64,000 nucleotides of DNA, taken from NCBI GenBank assembly GCA_903825465.1, contig CAIKAR010000008.1:1-64000 (forward strand). The letters are read 5' to 3'. This document shows, piece after piece, positions 1 through 9,467 of this stretch. Every line of letters begins with the position of its first letter. The stretch's first letter is position 1. The notes below the pieces were generated by a model that was not told where the DNA came from, did no database searches, and saw only the letters and a program-made list of their open reading frames with translations. This DNA comes from an uncultured Hyphomicrobiales bacterium. GTDB taxonomy: Bacteria > Pseudomonadota > Alphaproteobacteria > Rhizobiales > Beijerinckiaceae. The position numbers were made by a program, and so were the translations under genes.

Positions 1-305
1 CAATAACCGCATTGCGGCACCTGCTCCTCGATGAACGCCGCCTGCACCTTGTGCGGCTTGCCGTCCTTCTCGATGCCCTGAAGCGTCGTGATCTTCTTGC
101 CCTTCAGCGCGTCGAGCGGAATCGAGCACGAGCGCGAGGGTTCGCCGTCGATCAGCACGGTGCAGGCGCCGCATTGCGCCAGCCCGCAGCCAAAGCGCGG
201 GTTCTTCAAGCCGAGATCGTCGCGCAGAGCGTACAGAAGCGGCATGTCCGCGTCCGCGTCCACGGCGTGCTGCTTGCCGTCGACCATGAGTTCGAACCTG
301 GCCAT
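1..305 (-). CDS. (2Fe-2S)-binding protein, small subunit of xanthine dehydrogenase/isoquinoline oxidoreductase-type enzyme (partial, runs off left edge)
   Basis: Reverse-strand translation MARFELMVDGKQHAVDADADMPLLYALRDDLGLKNPRFGCGLAQCGACTVLIDGEPSRSC...VPQCGYC; Cys motifs of 2Fe-2S small subunits; ATG at 305. Confidence 0.88.
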   Translation of the reverse strand, partial: MARFELMVDGKQHAVDADADMPLLYALRDDLGLKNPRFGCGLAQCGACTVLIDGEPSRSCSIPLDALKGKKITTLQGIEKDGKPHKVQAAFIEEQVPQCGY

Positions 306-399
306 GCGGTTCCCTCCCTTTTTTCAAGGCCGGGGCCATGCGCCCCATCGCCCGATACTGCACTATTTCAACCGTCGGCGGAAGCGCGGCGGCGAAAAC

Positions 400-1356
400 C
401 TACGCCAGGACGCGGCTTGGCGCGCCCTTCATCCAGTTCGAGACATTGTCGATCACGTCTTCGAAATACTCGTGGTAGGTCGCGTCGCTGACATAGCCGA
501 GATGCGGGCTCAGCGTCGCGTTGTCGAGCTTGCGCAGGGGATGGTCCGCGGGAAGCGGCTCGACGTCGTAGACATCGAGGCCGGCGCCGCCGATGCGCTT
601 CTCGGACAGCGCGGCGAGCATCGCCTTTTCGTCGATGATCGGCCCGCGCGACGTGTTGACGATCACCGCGGTCTTCTTCATCAGCGCGAATTCCGGCGCG
701 CCAATCAGCCCGCGCGAGCGGTCGCTCAGCACGAGGTGCACGCTGACATAGTCGGAGCGGCGGAACAGCTCCTCCTTCGTCGCGTATTCGGCGCCGGCCG
801 CGGCGGCCTTCTCCGGCGTGAGATTCGCGCTCCAGGCGATCACGTTCATCTCGAACGCCTTGGCGACGCGCGCCATGCGCGCGCCCAGGCGCCCCAGGCC
901 GACGACGCCGAGCGTCTTGCCGGCGATGGTGTGGGGAATCGTGGTCTGCCACTTGCCCTCGCGCATCATGCGGTCTTCGTGGACAAGGCCGCGGCCGTGG
1001 CCGAGCAAAAGCGCGAACGCGGTTTCGACCGTGGTGGCCGTGGAGTCGCCGCCGCGGGTAAAACAGCAGACGATTCCCTTCGCCTTCGCGTGGTCCTTGT
1101 CGAGCGAGCGGTTGGAGCCCCCCGTGGTGATGATCAGCTTGAGGTTCGGCAGGCGGTCGATCAGTTTCGCCGGCATCGCCATGCGCTCGCGCATCAACAC
1201 CACGACATCGAACGGAGCCAGCGCCGCGGCCGCCTCGTCGACCGTCGCGAGGTTGTTGTGAAACATGGTCACCTGCGCCGAGGGATCGAGCTTCGACCAG
1301 TCGCCGTAGGATTTGGCGACGTTTTGATAATCGTCGAGAATGGCGACGCGCGGCAT
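400..1356 (-). CDS. D-2-hydroxyacid dehydrogenase family protein
   Basis: MPRVAILDDYQNVAKSYGDWS...GVVGLGRLGARMA...NTSRGPIIDEKAM...GAGLDVYDVEPLP...LSPHLGY; NAD-binding and catalytic motifs. Confidence 0.88.
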   Translation of the reverse strand: MPRVAILDDYQNVAKSYGDWSKLDPSAQVTMFHNNLATVDEAAAALAPFDVVVLMRERMAMPAKLIDRLPNLKLIITTGGSNRSLDKDHAKAKGIVCCFTRGGDSTATTVETAFALLLGHGRGLVHEDRMMREGKWQTTIPHTIAGKTLGVVGLGRLGARMARVAKAFEMNVIAWSANLTPEKAAAAGAEYATKEELFRRSDYVSVHLVLSDRSRGLIGAPEFALMKKTAVIVNTSRGPIIDEKAMLAALSEKRIGGAGLDVYDVEPLPADHPLRKLDNATLSPHLGYVSDATYHEYFEDVIDNVSNWMKGAPSRVLA

Positions 1357-1507
1357 GGTGTGCTCCTCGTTTGCGGCGCGGACATTGCTTCAAGCCGCGC
1401 CGCGCGTCAACGTGAATGGCGTTTGGACAACGCCGTCCGGAAGCCGCGGCTTGCCACGGGCCGCGCGGCTGCTACGTTGCGGCCAACAAGAGGGGACGCC
1501 CGGAAAA

Positions 1508-2962
1508 ATGAACGCGCCGGAGAATCCAAGGGCGATGGCGCACGGCGCGCTGACGCATCGCGAGCGGATGTGGATCGTCGCCGGCGCGCTGCTGCCCGTC
1601 TTCATGGGCTCGATGGACCAGACCGTCACCTCAAGCGTTTTGCCGACGATTGGCCGCGCGCTCGGGCAGGTCAACCACCTGTCGTGGGTCCCGACGGCGA
1701 ATCTTCTGACCGTGACGGCGATGACGCCGCTTTACGGCAAGATCAGCGACATCATCGGCCGCCGCTCGACGCTTTTTTGCAGCATCACCATCTTCATGCT
1801 GGGCTCGCTGATATCGGCCATGGCGCCGAGCCTGACAACGCTCATCATCGGCCGCGCGGCGCAGGGCATGGGCAGCGGCGGCCTCACCACCGTCGCGATG
1901 ACGGTGCTCGGCGACATCGCGCCGCCGAAGGAGCGCGCGCGCTATTACACGTATTTTTCCATCGTCTACATCACCTCCGGCGCCATTGGGCCGCTGTGGG
2001 GCGGCTTCGCCGCGCAGCATCTCGGCTATTCCGCGATTTTCTGGGCCAACATTCCGATGGGATTCCTGGCGCTGTTCATGGTCGCGACGCTGCTGAAGCG
2101 CCTGCCGCGCCACGACAGGCCGCACAAGCTCGATGTGCCCGGCGCGCTGTTGCTGACGGGCGCGAGCTCAAGCTGCATTTTCGTGCTGAACACGGGCGGC
2201 CACGACTTCGCCTGGGATTCGCCGATCACGGTTTCGACGTCGTTCCTTTCCGCCGTGTGCTGGATCGCCTTTGTCGCGCGGCTGCTCACCGCGCCCGAGC
2301 CGTTGATCCCGCTCGGCGTGCTGCGCAACAGGATCGTCGCCTGCGCGGTGATTTCAAACGGCGTCGGCTGGGCGGCGGTGGTCGCGCTCAACATCTACAT
2401 GCCGCTTTTTCTGCAAGCCGTCGGCGGCTATTCGCCGTCGGAATCCGGCGCGGCGATGATGATGTTGATGGCCACGGTGAACGGCGGCGCGTTGATCGGC
2501 GCGCAGATCGCCGGGCGCATGACGCATTACAAGGCGCCGCCCATGGCCACGCTGCTGATGGCGTGCGGCGCCTGCCTGTGGCTCGCGTGGCGCGCCCGCG
2601 TCGTTGGCCCGGTCGAGTTCCAGGCCGCGTTGTTCGTCATCGGCATGGGCTTTGGCCCCTCCGCGCCGGTGTCGACGGTGGCGTTGCAGAACGCCATCAA
2701 GCTCAGCGAGCTTGGCGTCGCCAGCGGCGTCACGAGCTTCATCCGCTCGCTGGTGACGACGGGCCTGGTCGCGGCCTTCGGCGCGCTTGTGCTGGGCGGC
2801 GCGGGATCGGGCGCCGCCGGCGCCGCGATCTACGGCGACGCCATGGCCGCCGCCGACAAGTTCAGCCTGATCTTCGTGGCCGCCGCCGGAGCGCTGTTCG
2901 TGTCGTTCCTGGCGCTGGCGCTGATGGAGGAGCGCCCGCTGTTGAGCGAGCGCAAGACGTGA
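1508..2962 (+). CDS. MFS transporter, DHA2/EmrB-QacA-like multidrug efflux
   Basis: MNAPENPRAMAHGALTHRERMWIVAGALLPVFMGSMDQTVTSSVLPTIGRALG...GRRSTLF; many TM segments. Confidence 0.9.
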   Translation: MNAPENPRAMAHGALTHRERMWIVAGALLPVFMGSMDQTVTSSVLPTIGRALGQVNHLSWVPTANLLTVTAMTPLYGKISDIIGRRSTLFCSITIFMLGSLISAMAPSLTTLIIGRAAQGMGSGGLTTVAMTVLGDIAPPKERARYYTYFSIVYITSGAIGPLWGGFAAQHLGYSAIFWANIPMGFLALFMVATLLKRLPRHDRPHKLDVPGALLLTGASSSCIFVLNTGGHDFAWDSPITVSTSFLSAVCWIAFVARLLTAPEPLIPLGVLRNRIVACAVISNGVGWAAVVALNIYMPLFLQAVGGYSPSESGAAMMMLMATVNGGALIGAQIAGRMTHYKAPPMATLLMACGACLWLAWRARVVGPVEFQAALFVIGMGFGPSAPVSTVALQNAIKLSELGVASGVTSFIRSLVTTGLVAAFGALVLGGAGSGAAGAAIYGDAMAAADKFSLIFVAAAGALFVSFLALALMEERPLLSERKT

Positions 2963-2963
2963 C

Positions 2964-3950
2964 TCACAGCTTCAAAAGGCGCGCCGCGTTGCCGTAAAAG
3001 ACCGCTTGCTTGTCGGCGGGCGACAACTCCATGCCGTCGATGCCGTCGAAGGTTTTCTTGATCGGCCCGAGCGGCGCGTCGGTGGCGAACAGCACCTGGC
3101 TCGCGCCGAAGAAATCGAGGCCGCACTTGACGCCCGTGGTCGCGCCGAACATGGCGGTGTCGCCATGGAATTTCTTGAAATATTCGAGGTGCGGACGCTT
3201 CAGCGACGGCAGAATTCCCGAATAATCCTCGTCGCTCGTGCGCGAGCCCAGGACATCGAGGCCGGGGCCGACGCGCCCGTCGAAAAACGGAATCATGCCG
3301 CCCATGTGGTGGGTGATGATGTTGATGTCGGGATGCCGGTCGAACAGCCCGTCGAAGACAAGGCGCGCCATCGCCACCGAGGTGTCGTAGGGCCAGCCAA
3401 AGCACCACCACATCTCGAAGCGCGACTTCTCCTCGCTCGCGTAGTCCTTCACCGCGGCCGTGCGCGTCGGATGCAGCCAGATCGGCCGGTCCCACTTCGC
3501 CATCGCGTCGAAGAAGGGGCGGAAGCGCGGCTCGTCGAGCGGGTGGCCGGCGATGTGGTTGTAGGTCTGCACGCCCTTGGCGCCGAGCTGGTGGATGGCG
3601 CGGTCGGCCTCGCGGATGGCGCCGTCGACGTCGTCGAGATGCCCCGCCGCGGCGAAGCCGACGAAGCGGTCGGGATGCCGCCGGCAGAGTTCGGCGAGTT
3701 CGTCGTTGGCGATTTTCGCGAGCGGGGCGCCCGCGCTCGCCGGCCCAAGCTCCTCGAGCGAGGGATTGGGCAGGCAGATCAACTGCCGGTAGTCGGGCAC
3801 GGCGTCCATCGCCTTGAAGCGCAAATCGAGGTCCGACAGCGGCTTCACCGCCAGCAGGCGGTTGACGATGTTGCCCATCTTCGGGCCGAGATCGACCATC
3901 TTGTCGAGAAAGCTCTTCGGCGCGATGTGGGTGAAGATATCGATGATCAT
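2964..3950 (-). CDS. Amidohydrolase family protein (ACMSD / gamma-resorcylate decarboxylase-like)
   Basis: MIIDIFTHIAPKSFLDKM...WLHPTRTAAVKDY...NIITHHMGGMIPFFDGR...LFATDAPLGP. Confidence 0.88.
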   Translation of the reverse strand: MIIDIFTHIAPKSFLDKMVDLGPKMGNIVNRLLAVKPLSDLDLRFKAMDAVPDYRQLICLPNPSLEELGPASAGAPLAKIANDELAELCRRHPDRFVGFAAAGHLDDVDGAIREADRAIHQLGAKGVQTYNHIAGHPLDEPRFRPFFDAMAKWDRPIWLHPTRTAAVKDYASEEKSRFEMWWCFGWPYDTSVAMARLVFDGLFDRHPDINIITHHMGGMIPFFDGRVGPGLDVLGSRTSDEDYSGILPSLKRPHLEYFKKFHGDTAMFGATTGVKCGLDFFGASQVLFATDAPLGPIKKTFDGIDGMELSPADKQAVFYGNAARLLKL

Positions 3951-4013
3951 GGCGGCGCCTTTGGTTGGGGTTGGTCGATATAACGCTTTGTCGGCCTATC
4001 TTTCAACGCGCGC

Positions 4014-5210
4014 TCAAATCGCGCGCGCCGCCCGCAGCGCGGCGATGTCGGCGGCGGCGTAGCCGAGTTCGCCGAGAATGGCGTCGGTGTGTTGCCCAAG
4101 CGCCGGCACGCCGTCCATCCGCGCGTCGAAACTGTCGGGCGTGGCGGGCGGCAGCAGCGCCGGCAACGCGCCCGCGGGCGACGCGATTTCGCGCCAGCGG
4201 CCGCGCGCCGACAATTGCGGATGCGCCCACACGTCCTTCATTTCGTTGACGCGCGCGTTGGCGATGCCCGCGGCGTCGAGCAGCGCGACGGCTTCGCTCG
4301 TCGTCAGCGCGGCGAAGCGCGCGTCGATCATCGCCTTCAACGCCGCGCGGTTGGCGACGCGCTGGACGTTCGACGAAAACCGCGGGTCGAGCGCGAGGCC
4401 GGCGTCGCCGAGCGCGCCTTCGCAGAACGCCGCCCACTCCCGCTCGTTCTGCAAGCCGAACATCACCACGCCGCCGTCGCCGGCGGAAAACGGCCCGTAG
4501 GGATAGATCGTCGCGTGCGCCGCGCCGGCGCGCGGCGGCGGCGGCGCGCCGTCGAAGGCGTAGTAAAGCGGATAGTTCATCCACTCCGCGAGCGCCTCCA
4601 GCATCGAGACTTCGACATGCGCGCCTTCGCCCGAGATGCCCCGCTGCAACAGCGCCGCGAGGATGTTGGAATAGGCGTACATGCCGGCGGCGATGTCGGC
4701 GATCGAAACGCCCGCCTTGGCGGGCTCGTCGGGCGACCCGGTGGTCGAGACGAAACCCGCCTCGCTCTGGATCAAAAGGTCGTAGGCCTTCTTGTCGCTA
4801 TAGGGTCCGTCGGCGCCGTAGCCGGAAATTTCGCAGACGATCTTGCGCTTGTCTTTGGCGCGCAACTCCGCCGCGCCGAGGCCCAGCCGCGCGGCGGCGC
4901 CGGGCGCGAGGTTCTGCACGACGATGTCGGCCTTCGCCGCGAGCGCGTCCAGAATTTTTCTCGCCTCGGGATGCTTCACGTCGAGCGTCAGGCTTTCTTT
5001 CGAGCGGTTGCACCAGACGAAATGCGACGCGAGGCCCCTGACCCGCGCGTCGTAGGCGCGGGCGAAGTCGCCGGCGCCGGGCCGCTCGATTTTAACGACG
5101 CGCGCGCCAAGGTCGGCGAGCTGGCGCGTGCAAAAGGGCGCGGCGATGGCGTGTTCCATCGACACGACGAGCGTGCCCGCGAGCGGGCCGGGGCGTTGCG
5201 CTCGCGTCAT
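4014..5210 (-). CDS. CaiB/BaiF family III CoA transferase
   Basis: MTRAQRPGPLAGTLVVSMEHAIAAPFCTRQLADLGARVVKIERPGAGDFAR...KSLTLDVKHPE...GYGADGPYSDKKAYDLLIQSEAG. Confidence 0.92.
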   Translation of the reverse strand: MTRAQRPGPLAGTLVVSMEHAIAAPFCTRQLADLGARVVKIERPGAGDFARAYDARVRGLASHFVWCNRSKESLTLDVKHPEARKILDALAAKADIVVQNLAPGAAARLGLGAAELRAKDKRKIVCEISGYGADGPYSDKKAYDLLIQSEAGFVSTTGSPDEPAKAGVSIADIAAGMYAYSNILAALLQRGISGEGAHVEVSMLEALAEWMNYPLYYAFDGAPPPPRAGAAHATIYPYGPFSAGDGGVVMFGLQNEREWAAFCEGALGDAGLALDPRFSSNVQRVANRAALKAMIDARFAALTTSEAVALLDAAGIANARVNEMKDVWAHPQLSARGRWREIASPAGALPALLPPATPDSFDARMDGVPALGQHTDAILGELGYAAADIAALRAARAI

Positions 5211-5214
5211 CGCG

Positions 5215-6066
5215 TCACCCGAGCCCGACTTCGGCGCGCATGCACAGGTCGCCGCGCGCGTCCTGCGCCCATACCTCGATCTTGCCGTCGGCGCCGGGCT
5301 GGCCACGCGCGGAGAAAGGCGCGATGTCGAACAGCGGCTTCGTGGCGCGGAAATCAAACGAGACGACCGGCGCGCCGGTGTTGCGGCGAACCAGGTCGAT
5401 CAACAGCGTCGCGATCAGCGGTCCATGCACGACAAGGCCCGGATAGCCCTCGACCTCGGTGACGTAGCGCCGGTCGTAGTGGATGCGGTGCGAGTTGAAC
5501 GTCAGCGCGGAATAGCGGAACAGCAGCACGTCGTCGGGCGCGATGTCGCGGCGCCACGCGGATGTTTCGGGCGCCGCCAGACCGGCCGGCGCGGCCTCGC
5601 CAGGCCTCGCCGCGGCGCGATAGGCGATGTCGTGAAACTCCGTGATCGCGCCGCCGCCGGCGCTTGTGATTTCATGGCGCGCGGTGACGAACACCAGCGG
5701 CCCCGCCCGGCCCGTCTTCATTGTCACGTCGTCGACGCGCGACACGCGCTTGATGGCCTCCCCAACCCGCAGCGGCTTGTGGAACGCGATACGGCTGCCC
5801 GCCCACATGCGCCGCGGCAGCGGCACCGGCGGCAGAAACCCGCCGCGCGTCGCGTGGCCATCGGGTCCGCCCGCGGAAATCCGGTAAATCGGCAGAAAAT
5901 AAAGCCAATGCCACAGCGGCGGCAGCGCGTCGCCGTCGCGCGGCTCGGGATCGTCGCGGTCAAGCGTCGCGGCGAGCGCCTTCACCGGCGTGTGGGTGAC
6001 AACGTCCTCGGCGGTTTCCTCTTTGCCGATCCACGTCTTGAGATGGTCGATGTCGATGTCCGCCAT
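5215..6066 (-). CDS. MaoC/FAS1-type acyl-CoA dehydratase (mesaconyl-CoA hydratase-like)
   Basis: MADIDIDHLKTWIGKEETAEDVVT...GGFLPPVPLPRRMWAGSRIAFHKPLRVGEAI...LTFNSHRIHYDRRYVTEVEGYPGLVVHGPLIATLL; starts 11 bp after the upstream gene. Confidence 0.87.
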   Translation of the reverse strand: MADIDIDHLKTWIGKEETAEDVVTHTPVKALAATLDRDDPEPRDGDALPPLWHWLYFLPIYRISAGGPDGHATRGGFLPPVPLPRRMWAGSRIAFHKPLRVGEAIKRVSRVDDVTMKTGRAGPLVFVTARHEITSAGGGAITEFHDIAYRAAARPGEAAPAGLAAPETSAWRRDIAPDDVLLFRYSALTFNSHRIHYDRRYVTEVEGYPGLVVHGPLIATLLIDLVRRNTGAPVVSFDFRATKPLFDIAPFSARGQPGADGKIEVWAQDARGDLCMRAEVGLG

Positions 6067-6077
6067 CGCCGCCCCGC

Positions 6078-7436
6078 TCACTTGACGACGCGCGCGTGCG
6101 TCGCCAGCACGCGGTCGACCATCTCGCCGCACTGGCCGAGGTAGTTCGCGGGATCGACGAGCGGCGCGAGTTGCTCGCGCGTCATATGCGCCGCGATTTC
6201 CTTGTTGGCCGCGAGAAGGTCGAGGAAGGGCTTGCCGGTCGCGATCACCTCGCGGCAGATGTCGTAAACGATGTCGTGCGCGCGTTGGCGGCCCAGCGTC
6301 GGGCCGAGGCCCATCATCACCGCCTCCGAAACCACCATGCCGCCGGTGATGTCGAGGTTTTTCCGCATCGCCTTCGCGTTGACTTCGAGGCCGGCGACGA
6401 GGTTGCGCGTCTGCTTGAGCGCGCCCGCGCTCAGACAGAAGATTTCCGGCAGCGAAATCCACTCGATTTCCCACGGGCCGGTCGACCGCTCGTGGTCGGC
6501 GACAAGCGAATCCAGCAGAGCCGCGACGTGCTGGCGCACGACGGAAATATTGGCGTGAATATAAGCGGACGCGATGGGGTTGCGCTTCTGCGGCATGGTC
6601 GACGAAGACCCCCTGCCCTCGTGGAAGGGCTCGAACGCCTCCTCCACCTCGGTCTGCATCATCAGCTTCACATCCATGGAGATTTTGCCGAGCGTGCCGC
6701 ACACCAGCCCCAGAAAACAGCCGACTTCGGCGATCTGGTCATGCGTGGTGTGCCAGGCGATTTCGGGCTGGCCGAGGCCGAGCTCCTTCATCAGCTCTTC
6801 CTGCACCTTCAACCCCGCGCCGCCGAGCGAGGAGAGGTTGCCCGCCGCGCCGCCGAACTCGCCGACGAGCGCGCGCGGCTTCAACTGCCGCAGGCGCTCG
6901 ATGTGGCGGTGAAACGCCGCCAGCAACACGGCGCATTTGAAGCCGAAGGTGATCGGCACCGCCTGTTGCAGGTTGCTGCGCGCCGCCATCGGCGTGTCGC
7001 GGTGCCTCTTCGCCAGGTCCGCGAGCGAATCGGCGATGGCGAGAATGTCCCGCTCCACGAGGCCGAGCGCGAGGCGGATTTGCATCACCGTGGCGGTGTC
7101 GGTGATGTCCTGCGTCGTCGCGCCCCAGTGGCACCACTCGCCAAGGCCCTTGTCGCAAAGCGACACGATCTGCTGCACGACGCCGAGAATGGGATAGCCG
7201 ATGCGCTCCGTCGTCGCCTTCAGTTTCGCCATGTCGATCTGGTCGATGTGGCAGTGCTTGACGATCTCCTCGCAGGCCTCTCGCGGAATGATCTTCAGCC
7301 GCGCCTGCGCGCGCGCCAGCGCCGCCTCGATGTCGAGGTAGCATTGCGTGCGGCGCTCGTCGGAGAACACCTCGCGCATGTCGGCGGCGCCGAACATGTC
7401 GCGGAAGATCGCGGAGTCGATGATGGTCGCGGGCAT
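6078..7436 (-). CDS. Adenylosuccinate lyase superfamily protein (3-carboxy-cis,cis-muconate cycloisomerase-like)
   Basis: MPATIIDSAIFRDMFGAADMREVFSDERRTQCYLDIEAALARAQARL...signature GRGSSSTMPQKRNPIAS. Confidence 0.87.
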   Translation of the reverse strand: MPATIIDSAIFRDMFGAADMREVFSDERRTQCYLDIEAALARAQARLKIIPREACEEIVKHCHIDQIDMAKLKATTERIGYPILGVVQQIVSLCDKGLGEWCHWGATTQDITDTATVMQIRLALGLVERDILAIADSLADLAKRHRDTPMAARSNLQQAVPITFGFKCAVLLAAFHRHIERLRQLKPRALVGEFGGAAGNLSSLGGAGLKVQEELMKELGLGQPEIAWHTTHDQIAEVGCFLGLVCGTLGKISMDVKLMMQTEVEEAFEPFHEGRGSSSTMPQKRNPIASAYIHANISVVRQHVAALLDSLVADHERSTGPWEIEWISLPEIFCLSAGALKQTRNLVAGLEVNAKAMRKNLDITGGMVVSEAVMMGLGPTLGRQRAHDIVYDICREVIATGKPFLDLLAANKEIAAHMTREQLAPLVDPANYLGQCGEMVDRVLATHARVVK

Positions 7437-7520
7437 GTGTCGTCCTGTGTTGGTCGCGCGCGTCGGAAACGCGGGAAACTCATAGGGGCGCGGCGGGCGG
7501 TTTGTAAATCGCCAAGACAA

Positions 7521-9331
7521 TCACGCGCGCAGCACGCCCGCGTCCGGCGGCTCGGCGTAAAGCCGCTCCACCAGCGCCGCGCGGTTGGCCAGCACCGCGC
7601 GCTGGTTGATCGACCCCTTGTCGGTCATCTCGCCCTTGTCGATGGAGGGGCCTTCGTCGAGCAGGATCGCCCGCGCGACTTTCGTTGAGCTGCCTGTGCT
7701 TTGGCGCGCGTGCGCGGCGAGGCGGCGGGCGATTTCGGCCCCCGCCGACGCGGCGCCGCCGGGCAGTTTCGCGCATTCGCCGGCGTCGGGAAAAATCAGC
7801 GCGCCGACGAAATCGCGGTCGAGCCCCGCCAGCGCCACGTCCTGCGCCAGGGCGCCAGCGCGTCGATCAGCGAAGCGCGCATTGGGCCCACCGCGACCCA
7901 GGTGCCGGTCGCGAGCTTGAAATCCTCGGCGATGCGCCCGTCGAAGCGGAAGCCCTTGTTCACGTCGCCCGCGTCGACGAAGCGCAGGGCGTCGCCCATT
8001 CTGTAGAAGCCCTCCTCGTCGAAGGCGGCGGCCGTGAGATCGGGTTGCCGCCAGTAGCCGGGCGTGATCAACGGCCCGCGCAGGCGAACCTCGTGCTTGC
8101 CCTCGGCCGGCACGAGCTTCATGACGACGTCGCGCGCGGGCGCGCCAACGACGCCGGCGCCGATCATCGTTTGATCGGCGGCGAGCGCGAAGGGCGCGGT
8201 CTCCGTCGAGCCTAGGCCGGTCAGCACCAGCACGCGCTCGCCCGTCGTCATCACCGCCAGCTCGTCGAGCGCGTCCCACACGTGTTGCGCCATGCCGGCG
8301 CCGGCGTACCACATGAGCTTCAGGTTCCTGAAAAAGCTTTCGCGCAAGGCTTTGTCGGCGCGGAGAAACGGCACAAGCGCGTCGTAGCCCTTTGGCACAT
8401 TGAAATACCAGGTCGGCGACACCTCGCGCAGATTGCGCACCGTGCGCTCGATCGCCCCCGGCGTCGGCTTGCCGTCGTCGATGTGGAGCGTGCCGCCATT
8501 GTTCAGGATCAGGTTGAAGTCGTGGTTGCCGCCCGCCGTGTGGTTCCATGGCGACCAGTCGAGCGTCACCGGCGGCTCGTCCATCAGCCACGCGAAATGC
8601 GCGGTCGTCATGGCCATGTTCGAACACAGCATGCGCTGCGTGTTGACAACCGCCTTCGGCGCCCCGGTCGAGCCCGAGGTGAACAGGAATTTGGCGATGG
8701 TGTCGTGGGTCGTCGCGGCGTGGGCGGCGTCGACCGCCGCGTCGTCGCGCTCCGCCAGCAGCGCGGAGAACGGCGTCGTCTCCCGGCCCGGGGGCGGATT
8801 CGCGCCGACGACGATTTCGACGCCGGCGGGAACCGCGTTGGCGAGCGCGCGCGCGTAGGGCGCGGCGTCCGAAACGTACACGAGCCCCGGCGTCAACAGG
8901 TCGAAAATATGTTTCAGCTTGCCATGGTCGCTCGAGATCAACGAATAGGCGGGCGACACCGGCGCGTAGGCGACGCCGGCGTAGAGCGCCGCCATGCCCA
9001 ACAGCGCGTGGTCGATGTCGTTGCCCGACAGGATGACCAGCGGACGTTCCGCCGACAGGCCGCGCCGCAGCAGCCCCGCGGCGATGTTTCGCGCTTTTAC
9101 GCGCGCTTGCGCGTAAGTCACGCGCCGCCAGCCGCCGGCGGCGTCGCGCTCGGCCAGCCAGACCCGGTCGGGGGCGGCGGCGGCCCAATGGTCGAGCCGG
9201 TCGGCGACGCTGCGCGGATAGGGGCCGAGCGGGTTGATGTTGCGCACGATCATCGCGCCGTCGCCGCGGTGTTCGAGCGTCGCGCGGCAGTCGCCCATGC
9301 GGGCGGCGCGAATGGGCGCGTTGCCTGTCAT
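7521..9331 (-). pseudogene. Feruloyl-CoA synthase-like AMP-binding acyl-CoA ligase, reading frame broken near 7850
   Basis: N-terminal frame 7796..9331 (KFLFTSGSTGAPKAVVNTQRM; FYRMGDALRFV; IAEDFKLATGTWV) and C-terminal end in a different frame (ALAQDVALAGLDRDFVGALIFP...STKVARAILLDEGPSIDKGEMTDKGSINQRAVL) reaching a stop at 7521; single-base loss in a G/C run explains it. Confidence 0.83.
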
Positions 9332-9361
9332 CCCCGCGTTTCCATCGAAATTCCCCGTCGA

Positions 9362-9392
9362 ACGAACGCGGCTTGCGCGCGCGAGCGTTCGT
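9362..9392. promoter_or_regulatory. Perfect 8-bp inverted repeat ACGAACGC-N15-GCGTTCGT in the divergent intergenic region
   Basis: aACGAACGCggcttgcgcgcgcgaGCGTTCGTg read directly. Confidence 0.5.
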
Positions 9393-9414
9393 GATAATTT
9401 ACAACTATCTTATC
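9393..9414. promoter_or_regulatory. AT-rich imperfect palindrome GATAATTTACAACTATCTTATC, candidate MarR-type operator
   Basis: GATAA/TTATC arms with partial inner symmetry, between the divergent ligase and enoyl-CoA hydratase genes; MarR gene lies downstream. Confidence 0.45.
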
Positions 9415-9467
9415 AAGGACCCCGCGCGGCGCAAGTTGTCCGGCCGCGACGCGGATGGGAGCGCCAG

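Noticed and set aside
88-2997. 969-aa plus-strand ORF
   Set aside because: Shadow ORF in GC-rich DNA: Arg/Ala/His-rich, no domain, antisense to or out of frame with the hydroxyacid dehydrogenase and MFS genes.
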